A stretch of DNA of 30,788 nt from Clostridia bacterium (GCA_017394605.1 JAFPXU010000040.1:1-30788), one strand, 5' to 3'. Positions 14,110 to 22,374 are shown, numbered from the stretch's first letter. Notes: a model not told the origin generated them from the sequence alone. Numbers and translations are program-made.

Positions 14110-15621
14110 ATGGAGCAATTCACACAGTTCCGGGGATGTGAGAAATATGAACCGTTCGACGTATCCAAGGCCCTGATCTACAAAGGCAGCATGGGACACC
14201 GCAAGAAGGTTCTGGGTTCCGTCCGCGAGGCGATCGAGAAGACCGGGCTGAAGGACGGCATGACGATCTCCTTCCATCATCATTTCCGTAACGGCGACTA
14301 TATCGTCAATATGGTCATGGAAGAAATCGCGAAAATGGGATTCAAAAACCTGACGGTCGCGGCAAGCTCGCTGGCGAGCTGCCACGCGCCGCTGATCGAG
14401 CATATCAAAAACGGCGTCGTGACCCACATTGAAACGAGCGGCATGCGCGGCGAGCTTGCCGAGCAGGTGTCGCGCGGGCTGATGGAGTCCCCGGTCGTGT
14501 TCCGCTCGCACGGCGGACGCGCCGCTGCGATCAAGCGCGGCGAGCTGCATATCGACGTTGCGTTCCTCGGTGCTCCTTCCTGCGATCCGATGGGCAATGC
14601 GAACGGATACAACCGCGACGAGGAGAACGCCACCATCTGTGGTTCCCTGGGCTACGCCAAGGTCGACGCGCAGTACGCGGATAAGGTCGTCATTCTGACC
14701 GACCACCTCGTACCGTATCCCAACGCTCCTTACGGCATCCCCGGAATCCAGGTCGACTACATCGTTCCCGTCGAAAACATCGGCGATCCCGCCGGCATCA
14801 TGAGCGGCGCGACACGCTACACGAAGAACCCGAAGGAGCTTCTGATCGCGAAGACCGCGGCGGACGTGATCGAGCATTCCGGCTGCTTCTATGACGGTTT
14901 CTCCATGCAGATGGGCAGCGGCGGCGCAGCGCTTGCGACCGCGCGGTTCCTGCGCGAGAAGATGGAGCAGCATAAGATCCATGCCCATTTCGCGCTCGGC
15001 GGCATCACCGGGCAAATCGTCGAAATGCATGAGGCTGGCTTGATCGACAAGATCCTCGACGTTCAGTCGTTCGACCTTGTCTCCGCGAATTCGCTGAAGA
15101 ACAACCGGTTCCATACACAGATCGACGGACGTTTCTATGCTGGGTACGACAACGGCGGATGCGCGGTCAACGCGCTGGACTTCGTCGTGCTTTCCGCGCT
15201 GGAGATCGATACGGACTTCAACGTCAACGTTCTCACCGGTTCGGACGGTGTGATCCGCGGCGCGATCGGAGGACATCCGGACACGGCTGCTGGCGCGAAG
15301 ATGTCGGTCGTCGTAGCGCCGCTGACCCGCGGGCGCATTCCGACCATCGTGAAGAAGGTCAACACGGTCGTTACGCCGGGTGCGGTCGTCGACGTCGTGG
15401 TGACGGAGCAGGGCATCGCGGTCAATCCGAGAAGGCAGGGCCTTATCGATAAATTCAGGGAAGCCGGGATCAGGCTGTTCACGATCGACGAGCTGCGCGA
15501 GAAAGCGGAGAAGATCGTCGGCGAACCTGCGCAGATCCGGTACAAGGACCGCGTCGTCGGCGTGGTGCTTTACCGCGACAATACGATCATCGACGTGATC
15601 CGGGAGATCGACGAGACCTGA
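14110..15621 (+). CDS. citF: Citrate lyase alpha subunit (citrate:acetyl-ACP transferase)
   Basis: CitF swaps acetate for citrate on the acyl carrier protein. The 503-residue length is normal. Family elements include SFHHHFRNGDYIVNMV, SSLASCHAPLI, FRSHGGRAAAI, LGAPSCDPMGNANG, SGATRYTKNP, GSGGAALATARFL, ALGGITGQIVEMHEAG, and VTEQGIAVNP near the end. The start used is two bases after the citE stop and is preceded by GGGAGGA; the in-frame ATG at 14095 lies before that site. It is the last gene of the operon, ahead of a terminator at 15648-15682. Confidence 0.95.
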   Translation: MEQFTQFRGCEKYEPFDVSKALIYKGSMGHRKKVLGSVREAIEKTGLKDGMTISFHHHFRNGDYIVNMVMEEIAKMGFKNLTVAASSLASCHAPLIEHIKNGVVTHIETSGMRGELAEQVSRGLMESPVVFRSHGGRAAAIKRGELHIDVAFLGAPSCDPMGNANGYNRDEENATICGSLGYAKVDAQYADKVVILTDHLVPYPNAPYGIPGIQVDYIVPVENIGDPAGIMSGATRYTKNPKELLIAKTAADVIEHSGCFYDGFSMQMGSGGAALATARFLREKMEQHKIHAHFALGGITGQIVEMHEAGLIDKILDVQSFDLVSANSLKNNRFHTQIDGRFYAGYDNGGCAVNALDFVVLSALEIDTDFNVNVLTGSDGVIRGAIGGHPDTAAGAKMSVVVAPLTRGRIPTIVKKVNTVVTPGAVVDVVVTEQGIAVNPRRQGLIDKFREAGIRLFTIDELREKAEKIVGEPAQIRYKDRVVGVVLYRDNTIIDVIREIDET

Positions 15622-15647
15622 CGGCATGCAAACATGTAAGCTACAGA

Positions 15648-15682
15648 AACACGATTCCGCACGGCGGGACCGTGTTTTTTCT
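15648..15682 (+). terminator. Terminator of the citrate lyase operon
   Basis: AACACG (15648-15653) pairs with CGTGTT (15671-15676); after one mismatch the inner arms TTCCGC and GCGGGA extend the stem. Six T residues follow directly. It lies 27 bases after the citF stop. Confidence 0.8.
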
Positions 15683-15729
15683 ATGTTTTAGATGTTGGGC
15701 GGGGCGTCATTCTCTCCTGTCTTTACGCG

Positions 15730-15759
15730 TTGCCCCGGATGGCGTCCGCGGGTTATACT
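15730..15759 (+). promoter_or_regulatory. Promoter of the first HAD phosphatase gene
   Basis: TTGCCC (15730-15735) and TATACT (15754-15759) are 18 bases apart. The predicted start near 15766 leaves only a short leader containing the AAGGAAAA ribosome binding site. Confidence 0.5.
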
Positions 15760-15780
15760 CTTATCTGAAGGAAAAAGACA

Positions 15781-16749
15781 ATGAAACCGGAGGATACGTT
15801 GTTGAAAGCTGATCCGCTTCCGTCCTGGAGAGATACGGAAACAAAAGAAACCATACGGTCCTATGTGAAAAGCGTCACGGATCCCGGATCCGCGGACTTT
15901 ATCCCCGCGGAAGACCGGATCGCCGTATCGGATTTTGATGGAACGCTCGTGGGGGAGAACGGCGGGATCGGCGTGCCCGGATGGATCGAGATCGAGCTGA
16001 TCCGGTATGTTCTGTTCGAGCGTTTTCCGTCATCCGCACACGCGCAGGAACTGCTCCGGACGTACGACCGGCTGGCAGGAAAGCTCGCGTCGGATCCGGA
16101 GTCTGAAAAGCAGGAGACGGACGCGTACTGGGACGCGTATTTCAGGGTCGAGGGATTTGCCTTGAAAGGGCTGACTGTGGAGGAAGCGTGCGGACTGATC
16201 GGAGCGCAGATGGTAAAGAATTACGCGCCGGGCATGCCGTTTACCCGTATGGCATACGTTCCGATGCAGGAGCTTTATGCCTATCTTACGGAGAACGGAT
16301 TCCGCTTCCATGTCGTCTCCGGATCGGGAAGGAACACGATCTACGCTGTCTGCAGCAGGCTGTTCACCTACAGGGGCGAAGGGATCCCCTACGCACGCTG
16401 TATCGGGTTTGATTACGCGCTCGAACGGAACGGAACGGGGAACCGCTTCCGGATGGAACACACGGACCGTGTCGTCAACCTGAACATCGATGACGAAAAA
16501 TGCGCAAACATTGCGCGCGAGGTCGGAAAGCCGCCCGTGCTGGCGATCGGGAACGACGGGCCGGACGAATCCATGCTGAACTGGACGATGTCAAACGAAA
16601 GATACCGGTCGCTTGCGATGTACGTCCTCCACGACGACGCGGAGCGGGAACGTCTTTACGGAACGGAACTTGGGGAGCGTCTCTGTGGGCGGAACGGATG
16701 GCTTCCTGTCTCCATGAAACGGGATTTCGACGCCGTTTTCGCACTGTAA
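15781..16749 (+). CDS. HAD-superfamily phosphatase (phosphoserine-phosphatase-like)
   Basis: A 322-residue soluble HAD hydrolase. Motif I is DFDGT (51-55), motif II is VVSGSGRN, and motif IV is AIGNDGPDE, so the catalytic set appears complete. The cap region between motif I and II is large and helical, and about 45 residues precede motif I, longer than small phosphoserine phosphatases. No signal peptide is apparent. The substrate cannot be told; the neighbours are a second HAD gene and the citrate cluster, but it has its own promoter and lies beyond the citrate terminator. GAAGGA precedes the ATG at good distance. Confidence 0.85.
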   Translation: MKPEDTLLKADPLPSWRDTETKETIRSYVKSVTDPGSADFIPAEDRIAVSDFDGTLVGENGGIGVPGWIEIELIRYVLFERFPSSAHAQELLRTYDRLAGKLASDPESEKQETDAYWDAYFRVEGFALKGLTVEEACGLIGAQMVKNYAPGMPFTRMAYVPMQELYAYLTENGFRFHVVSGSGRNTIYAVCSRLFTYRGEGIPYARCIGFDYALERNGTGNRFRMEHTDRVVNLNIDDEKCANIAREVGKPPVLAIGNDGPDESMLNWTMSNERYRSLAMYVLHDDAERERLYGTELGERLCGRNGWLPVSMKRDFDAVFAL

Positions 16750-16781
16750 TCCGTCAATTTCTGAACGTTTGGGGATAATCG

Positions 16782-16811
16782 TTGCGTGCGGGTTTTAAAA
16801 TACCTTATACT
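16782..16811 (+). promoter_or_regulatory. Promoter of the second HAD phosphatase gene
   Basis: TTGCGT (16782-16787) and TATACT (16806-16811) are 18 bases apart. Transcription would start near 16818, about 57 bases before the ATG. Confidence 0.5.
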
Positions 16812-16874
16812 TAAAAGGAACGGAAAGGTACGTCACGGCATCAGGAAATCGCGCTGCGCGGGAAATGGGGAAGC

Positions 16875-17489
16875 ATGAACGTATACGATTTTGACAAGAC
16901 GATATTCTGGGGAGACAGCGAGGACCGCTTCTTCGACTTCATGTTCAAGCGGAAAGGATATTTCTGGTACAAGATCAATTACAAATGGAACGAGCTGCTT
17001 TTAAAACTCCGCATCCTGGACAAGACCACGACGCGCGAATCCGAGTATAAGATCCTGCACAAGATCCATAAGATCGACAACCTGGACAAGATCCTCGAAG
17101 AATACTGGGATGAAGTGGAACAGTACATGATGCCGTGGTACGAGACCGTCAAGCGTCCGGATGATGTGATCGCCTCCGGCACGCCCCGGTTCATCATGGA
17201 ACCGATCGTGAAAAGGCTCGGACTGACCGGACTGGTCGCGACGGAAATGGATCGGTATACCGGAAAATGCACCGGCAAGTTCGCCGTAGCGGAAGGCAAG
17301 CTCGTCAACTTCAAGCTTCTCTACAAAACGGAGGATATCGACAACTTCTACAGCGACGCGTATTCTGATCACTTTGTCGCGGACGAGGCAAAACACGCCT
17401 GGCTGGTCACCGGCGACGGGGAGATGACGGAATGGAACGAATACTTCCGCCTGCATCCGAAGGAAAAAGTGATCCCGTACCGCAGATGA
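16875..17489 (+). CDS. HAD-IB family phosphatase
   Basis: A 204-residue HAD-superfamily protein starting MNVYDFDKTIFWGDS, with motif I at DFDKT (5-9). Motif II is the IASGTPRF segment and motif IV FYSDAYSD. This compact form with the DFDKT start is common in Clostridia and is related to phosphoserine phosphatase and CicA/PgpC-like enzymes. The substrate is unknown. GGGGAA lies just before the ATG. The gene has its own promoter and ends at a strong hairpin, so it is probably monocistronic. Confidence 0.88.
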   Translation: MNVYDFDKTIFWGDSEDRFFDFMFKRKGYFWYKINYKWNELLLKLRILDKTTTRESEYKILHKIHKIDNLDKILEEYWDEVEQYMMPWYETVKRPDDVIASGTPRFIMEPIVKRLGLTGLVATEMDRYTGKCTGKFAVAEGKLVNFKLLYKTEDIDNFYSDAYSDHFVADEAKHAWLVTGDGEMTEWNEYFRLHPKEKVIPYRR

Positions 17490-17552
17490 TTTCTCCATGA
17501 CGGGGAACGGAACCCTGCAGAAAAGGATCCCGAATATACTTGAAAATAAGAG

Positions 17553-17591
17553 AAGGTTCTTCAACACCGGGATAATGTTGAGGAACCTTTT
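17553..17591. terminator. Bidirectional terminator between HAD and hipA genes
   Basis: A 14-base stem with one wobble pair (17553-17566 with 17576-17589) surrounds a nine-base loop. It is followed by TTTT on the + strand and by a T-rich tract on the minus strand. The position between convergent genes fits both directions. Confidence 0.75.
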
Positions 17592-17654
17592 ATACTATCA
17601 TGCCTCATGGAATTGAAGTACGGCGTATCTGTCGGACAACTCAGATCAGAATTC

Positions 17655-18977
17655 TTATCGTTCCGGACTATTGAGATGCTTTTTGATGCGTCTGCTGGGC
17701 ATGTCTTCCAGAAAAGCGATCCCGCCTGTTTTCAGGATGGATTCTCTCAATTCTTCTATCCCTTTGACGCCCCGGTTCTCCAATCCTGCTGCAGCCAGGT
17801 CCAATGCGGGACAGAATCTTTCGGACATATCGTCCAGCCTGTCCATCGCCATTGCATGACCGATTCCGGCTTCACGCGCGGCAATACGGAACGACTCGCG
17901 CGTGACTTCTTTGATCTGCTTTGCCGTGCCGATCGAAAACGCCATTCCGTGCGTTATCCGGGGATAGCCCGTTATATGGACGATGTCGTAAGCGGGCGCA
18001 AGACGCGCCGTTTTCAGATCGGGTGCGTACAGCAGGGAATAATTTTTCAGATGACCGTCTGTGTTTCCGATCAGATAATGAAATACGATCCTGTCCCACA
18101 GCTTCAGCTGATCTTCCACTGGGCGCGCGGAATGAGACCGGAGGAGCGCAAACATTTTACCGAGATGCCGGTCTCCGTTTTCATACTTCTGTTCGGAGGG
18201 AATTCCCATTGCCTGCGCAAAATCCTCCTGGTGGAGACGCAGTGGGACCCGCAGCCCGTTTACCATTTTCGGATGTTCCGGATAGCGGCGGTCAAAACGC
18301 CCGGACGCCAGCAGGATATCCGCGTCCTCACCGGATCCGAGATCGATGATGAAGGATTCCGGCACGTCGATCCCGCAGTATTTTGCCGCAGTCAGGCACA
18401 GCAGCTCATTGGGCACGATCTGTTTTAAGCGTACGTGGCTTTGCTTGACGATGTGCGTGCTTGGGGCGGTCCCGTGCGGCAGATACCATTCTCCCGTTTC
18501 CATATCACGGTACAGACCGACTTTTCCGGTTGCGCCAGCCAGAGACAGTCTGGAGTCGATCACGAGCGCCGCCGATTCATCCGCCCCTTCAGCAGCGAGC
18601 TGCCTGATCTGGACGGGCGTCAGCTTTTCATAACGTGCCCCCGGCAATTCATCCTTAAGGTGAACGCGTAGAGCGCCTATGCACTCACGCCCGAGTTGGT
18701 ACAGGATCTGCACGTAATCCTGCTCATTCAGATGCAGATGTGCCGCGACGGCGCGGCGGGTGAAACCCTCCGGAAGAAGTCCTTCGAAAAAGGACCTGGT
18801 CTGCATAGGAGTAAAGAAGCCTGCCCGCAGGGGAAGACTCAGTGAGATCGGTGCCGCTTTCGGATCCTCCAGATAGGAAGCTGCATACCGGAACTGCGCA
18901 TCACTGTCGGTATTCCCCAGGATAGAGCCTGCGTGAACAAATTCGCCGTTCCTTTCAATACTGACTTCGAATTCCAT
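17655..18977 (-). CDS. hipA: HipA-family serine/threonine kinase toxin
   Basis: The 440-residue protein is a full-length HipA-like kinase; the E. coli prototype phosphorylates glutamyl-tRNA synthetase and causes growth arrest. An N-terminal subdomain (about 1-110) contains FFEGLLPEG (63-71). The loop SLAGATGK (145-152) matches the SLAGAQxK loop holding the autophosphorylated serine. The catalytic segment NTDGHLKN (305-312) and the metal-binding D331 in PAYDIV are intact, so the kinase is predicted active. It starts three bases after the hipB stop. The target cannot be inferred from sequence alone. Confidence 0.93.
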   Translation of the reverse strand: MEFEVSIERNGEFVHAGSILGNTDSDAQFRYAASYLEDPKAAPISLSLPLRAGFFTPMQTRSFFEGLLPEGFTRRAVAAHLHLNEQDYVQILYQLGRECIGALRVHLKDELPGARYEKLTPVQIRQLAAEGADESAALVIDSRLSLAGATGKVGLYRDMETGEWYLPHGTAPSTHIVKQSHVRLKQIVPNELLCLTAAKYCGIDVPESFIIDLGSGEDADILLASGRFDRRYPEHPKMVNGLRVPLRLHQEDFAQAMGIPSEQKYENGDRHLGKMFALLRSHSARPVEDQLKLWDRIVFHYLIGNTDGHLKNYSLLYAPDLKTARLAPAYDIVHITGYPRITHGMAFSIGTAKQIKEVTRESFRIAAREAGIGHAMAMDRLDDMSERFCPALDLAAAGLENRGVKGIEELRESILKTGGIAFLEDMPSRRIKKHLNSPER

Positions 18978-18980
18978 AGG

Positions 18981-19193
18981 CTATTCCCTCGCGGTCAACG
19001 AGCAGTCCAGACCGAGCAGGTTCGCGACGCGGATCGCCTTTTCCAGTTCGATCGTCGTTTTTCCGTTTTCCAGATCGGAAAGGAAACTGACGCTCAGGCC
19101 GCTGAACGCGGAGAGAAACGACTGCGTATAGCCGAGCGCCTTTCTTCTTTTTCGGACCGCCTGGCCGAACTGTTTTGCGTCTGTTACAATCAT
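18981..19193 (-). CDS. hipB: HipB-type antitoxin and autorepressor
   Basis: A 70-residue protein made almost entirely of an XRE-type helix-turn-helix domain (about 8-63), containing RRKALGYTQSFLSAFSGLS and FLSDLENGKTT. In hip modules the small protein binds the promoter as a dimer and neutralises the kinase. AAGGAGG sits just before the ATG. Three matching palindromes upstream are its likely operators. The usual unstructured degradation tail of E. coli HipB is not obvious in this short version. Confidence 0.92.
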   Translation of the reverse strand: MIVTDAKQFGQAVRKRRKALGYTQSFLSAFSGLSVSFLSDLENGKTTIELEKAIRVANLLGLDCSLTARE

Positions 19194-19202
19194 AGGACCT
19201 CC

Positions 19203-19296
19203 TTCGCCGTACGGCTAAATTCATGCCGAATTCAATAAAAATAAGCCGAACGGCTAAATTCCGTTCGACCTTATTATATCTTCGCCGTACGGCGAA
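19203..19296. promoter_or_regulatory. Three evenly spaced HipB operators
   Basis: Three related 16-base palindromes occur: TTCGCCGTACGGCTAA (19203-19218), TAAGCCGAACGGCTAA (19242-19257) and TTCGCCGTACGGCGAA (19281-19296, perfect). Their centres are exactly 39 bases apart. The first touches the hipB ribosome binding site and the third fills the space between the -35 and -10 boxes. Confidence 0.8.
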
Positions 19297-19301
19297 GTCA
19301 A
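19273..19301 (-). promoter_or_regulatory. Promoter of hipBA
   Basis: On the minus strand TTGACT (19301-19296) and the perfect -10 box TATAAT (19278-19273) are 17 bases apart, a strong sigma-70-type promoter. Operator 3 covers the spacer, so bound HipB would block RNA polymerase. Confidence 0.8.
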
Positions 19302-19325
19302 GTATTTGCGTTGTTTGCGGCTGTG

Positions 19326-20747
19326 TCAGGAGATCTGCTTTCCGTACGGCGGACAGTAGCCGCCGCCGTCCGTCTGCGAATAATAGACCCAGTACTGATG
19401 CCCCGCGTAGCTGACCTTCAGGGTGCTCCATTCCGCTCCGTCGATCGTTTCGCCTTCTTCATACTCCGGTTCAAAGCCGAAATGGGCATGCAGCTTTTCG
19501 GGAAGCGCGCGGTAAATGTCGACGAGTTTGTTCCCTATATGCCCGTTATCGGTCCGGATCCCGTCGATCAGAGGAAGGACGAGCGCGTCGATCCGCTCCG
19601 TCCCGTCTTTTTCACGCGTCAGTCTTCCGACCGCGGCTTCCAGCGACATGACGCGGTACTGCCAGTCCGGATGCTCCCGGACGTTCCGGATCAGACGATC
19701 GGTGGAGAGGTTGGAAAGCCTCCGCTGCCATTCGTCCCTGTTTCTCGGACCGGGCATCTTTAAAAGATCGTCCATCAGCTCGTCGGTGAACTCATCCTTC
19801 GGCAGGCGCCTCACGATCTCCAGCCGGTCGCTGTTGTCGGTGATCCGGTCGTAAAGGGCTTTCAGGTGGCCCGCGTCCAGCAGACCCAGCGCGAGATTGC
19901 GGCAGAGGTTTTTCTGCGTGGCGAGATGGCGGACAAGAGCGTCCTGCTGCGCGTCCGTAAGAGGGGGAAGCGCCTTGCCTGCGCGCTTTGTGTTGTCATA
20001 CAGCCAAAACAGCTCGGAAGCTGCGGACCGGGAAAGCTCCTCGCTGGTGCTTCTGTCGAGCACCTCGGAGAGCAGCGCCGGATCGTTCAGGAAAAAGGCG
20101 GCGTCGGATTCGTACCCGCTGAACCGTCCCTGCAGACTCATCTCCATGACGGTCCTTTTGAACGTGTCGCCGCATTCCACGTCCGGATGGCGCGCGCGCC
20201 CGAGCACGGCAACATTGAGATCGGGACTGACGTTTTCGTTCAGGATCTTCAGGAGCACCGATTCGCTTTTCACCTCTTCGAGAGCGTCTTTTATCGATTC
20301 GGTTACGGCCCCGCTGATCAGAAGATCCGCGACGGCGTTTTCGTCCGCTGCCGAGGCGATCGCGTCCGCTTCCATGGCTTTCAGCATCTCGACCGCGCGG
20401 GTCTCGACCGGAAACATGTGCGAAAGCGTAGGACTCCAGCTCTTGCCGGAAGCCTTGACCGCCAGAAGGAATTCCCGGTCGCGCGGAAAGCGTTCCAGCG
20501 CGCGCAGGCGGACCGTTTCGTCCGCGTCAGAAGCGGCGATCTTCAGCAGTTCGTCCCGGCTTCCGATCCGGTCCACCGCCGAAACCGCGTTCCGAAGGAG
20601 CGCGCGGTCCCTGCAGGCGAGAACGAACGCGGCAAGTTCCGCGTCGGTCTTCAGGTTTTTCGCCTGAAGCTTCTTGAGCCATTTCGGCGTGCGGCTGCTT
20701 CCGTAAAAATGCTCGATCCTGGTGTATCGTTTCGATGAATCATGCAT
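19326..20747 (-). CDS. Uncharacterised alpha-helical repeat protein
   Basis: The 473-residue product is not a family I can name. Its sequence is a long series of short amphipathic helices with acidic and basic turns, such as DRIGSRDELLKIAASDADETVRL split by the pattern LLKIAxSDxxExVR, which suggests HEAT or ARM-like repeats over about residues 25-400. The C-terminal 60 residues change character and contain aromatic, beta-like sequence ending QYWVYYSQTDGGGYCPPYGK. No membrane segment or signal peptide is seen. The ATG at 20747 has GAGGAA upstream. It lies 50 bases after the PHP-domain gene on the same strand, and no terminator separates it from hipBA. Confidence 0.8.
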   Translation of the reverse strand: MHDSSKRYTRIEHFYGSSRTPKWLKKLQAKNLKTDAELAAFVLACRDRALLRNAVSAVDRIGSRDELLKIAASDADETVRLRALERFPRDREFLLAVKASGKSWSPTLSHMFPVETRAVEMLKAMEADAIASAADENAVADLLISGAVTESIKDALEEVKSESVLLKILNENVSPDLNVAVLGRARHPDVECGDTFKRTVMEMSLQGRFSGYESDAAFFLNDPALLSEVLDRSTSEELSRSAASELFWLYDNTKRAGKALPPLTDAQQDALVRHLATQKNLCRNLALGLLDAGHLKALYDRITDNSDRLEIVRRLPKDEFTDELMDDLLKMPGPRNRDEWQRRLSNLSTDRLIRNVREHPDWQYRVMSLEAAVGRLTREKDGTERIDALVLPLIDGIRTDNGHIGNKLVDIYRALPEKLHAHFGFEPEYEEGETIDGAEWSTLKVSYAGHQYWVYYSQTDGGGYCPPYGKQIS

Positions 20748-20797
20748 GGCGGTTCCTCGTTTTGTCCGGTCCCGCGATCCGCAGCGGGGGAGTGCCG

Positions 20798-22228
20798 TCA
20801 GAAATCGAAATACTTGTCCCTGAGCTTTCCGACGCGTCCGCAGATGCATTCAAGCGTCTTGATCGCTTCCGCGCGCTCTTCGGGAAGGCCCGTTGCTACC
20901 TGCTTGAGAAGCCGGCCTTCCTCGAAGCATAGCTCGTCATGCATCGGGAAGTAATACTGATACAGGTATGTCGCGTACTTGACGAGACGCAGGTCGCCGA
21001 CCATGCGGAATTCCTTGCTGATCTTGTCGACCGCGACGCTGTAGAAGTTCTTGATGGCGCTGATCAGCGTCTTTCTTTCGTTCTTTTCGGCGAAGACGAC
21101 CGTCGCGGCGACGTAAGCGCCGTCGTTGGTCGGATACGAGCTGTGGCTGTCGGTCGCGCCGACGATGGGGTAGATGTGGCCGTTCGCCTTGTCCTCGTAG
21201 TAGCGGATCGTCTGGAAGCCGTTCTGCTCGAAGTAGCGTTCGCCGCCCAGGACCTCGAACGCGTCGAACATCTCATGCTCGACCAGATAGTCCATGAACT
21301 TCGGCGGAACGTGGTATGCGTCGCTGATCCAGTACGGATGCGCGAAGATCCCGAGCCCGTCCGCCTTGCGGATCTCGTCGAAGACCCATTTGCAGTTCGC
21401 CGCGGGGAAGCGGTCGATGCCCTTCGGACAGTCGATCTCGTCGGTCAGCTTCTTCATGAGCGCCTCGTACTCGGGAAGCGTCAAGGAATCCGGCGCGTTT
21501 CCGTCGACGGAGCGCATCAACTTGTCGTCGCCGACCTCGGACTGGTGAAGCCCCTCCGTCAGCGCGTTGACGCTGTAGAGACCGCCGAAGTTGATGATGT
21601 GCACGTCGTTGTGCAGCCCGTTGGCGTCCGGAAGCTGGACTTCCTCGCCCGGCACGATGCACAGTTCCGTCGGAACGTTTTTGTAGAACCGCATCGCCTC
21701 CAGGGAGGGGTAGTAGCGGTGGTGATCGGTGATCGTCAGAAAGTCGTAGCCGATCTTCCGGTAATTCGCGGCGACGACTTCCGGCGCCTGTCTTCCGTCG
21801 GAACGGAAGGAATGGAGATGCGTGTCACCCATGAAGGGGTAGAGTCCGATCAGGTCGCCCGCGACGCAGTAGACGGGGAACTGGTCTAAAAGCCTGTCCT
21901 CCTTGCTGTAGAAGCGGAGATAATATTCCTGCTCCGAGGGGAACGTATGGGCGAGATGGAAATTGCCATCGCTGTCCGTCCGGACCGTTTCGGTCTCGTA
22001 ATCGGACATGACCGGCCAGTCGACCGGTTTGCCCTGGTCGACGGCGCACCAGATCAGGGTATATTCGGTATCCGGAAGGAACCGCGGACTTCCGCCGAGC
22101 TGGCGGATATGGATGACGGTCTCCTTGCCCGCGGAGACGATCCGGGGAAACCAGTCGTAGTCGACGGTGAAATTGGTCTGGAATGCGTTTCTGCCGATGC
22201 AGACACGGGGAAGATATTCGGTTCTCAT
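20798..22228 (-). CDS. PHP-domain metal-dependent hydrolase
   Basis: A 476-residue protein whose centre and C-terminal part form a PHP (polymerase and histidinol phosphatase) domain. The first metal motif is GDTHLHSFRSDG (about 134-145), then TITDHHRYYP (about 165-174), a GEE element, FAHPYW, and the closing ATDSHSSYP. The N-terminal 125 residues look like a beta-sandwich that precedes the PHP part. PHP proteins hydrolyse phosphoesters using two or three metal ions; this substrate is unknown. The ATG at 22228 follows AAGGA, and a TTG two codons earlier was not preferred. It is transcribed divergently from the ABC importer. Confidence 0.88.
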   Translation of the reverse strand: MRTEYLPRVCIGRNAFQTNFTVDYDWFPRIVSAGKETVIHIRQLGGSPRFLPDTEYTLIWCAVDQGKPVDWPVMSDYETETVRTDSDGNFHLAHTFPSEQEYYLRFYSKEDRLLDQFPVYCVAGDLIGLYPFMGDTHLHSFRSDGRQAPEVVAANYRKIGYDFLTITDHHRYYPSLEAMRFYKNVPTELCIVPGEEVQLPDANGLHNDVHIINFGGLYSVNALTEGLHQSEVGDDKLMRSVDGNAPDSLTLPEYEALMKKLTDEIDCPKGIDRFPAANCKWVFDEIRKADGLGIFAHPYWISDAYHVPPKFMDYLVEHEMFDAFEVLGGERYFEQNGFQTIRYYEDKANGHIYPIVGATDSHSSYPTNDGAYVAATVVFAEKNERKTLISAIKNFYSVAVDKISKEFRMVGDLRLVKYATYLYQYYFPMHDELCFEEGRLLKQVATGLPEERAEAIKTLECICGRVGKLRDKYFDF

Positions 22229-22265
22229 AGGCAAATCCTTTTCTGAAAATGAAGTTTTATATTTG

Positions 22266-22293
22266 ATTATACCACCGAAACGGGATCGTGAAA
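22266..22293 (-). promoter_or_regulatory. Promoter of the PHP-domain gene
   Basis: The minus strand carries a perfect TATAAT (22271-22266). A weak -35, TTTCAC (22293-22288), lies 16 bases upstream. Transcription would start about 30 bases before the ATG. Confidence 0.5.
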
Positions 22294-22339
22294 GAGGAGC
22301 GGGGCATATCGGTCATTTATTGACTTTTATATATTTAGG

Positions 22340-22368
22340 TTGAATTTTCGGTCATAGAATGTTAATAT
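22340..22368 (+). promoter_or_regulatory. Promoter of the ABC importer operon
   Basis: TTGAAT (22340-22345) and TAATAT (22363-22368) are 17 bases apart in an AT-rich stretch. A start near 22375 would give an untranslated leader of about 150 bases. Confidence 0.5.
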
Positions 22369-22374
22369 ATGCTT

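Noticed and set aside
13912..15627. Long minus-strand open frame opposite citF
   Set aside because: Same shadow character; citF on the other strand is unmistakable.
19203..19296. Regular 39-base repeats as a small CRISPR-like array
   Set aside because: The repeated units are 16-base palindromes with two variants, placed on the hipBA promoter and ribosome binding site, which suits operators.
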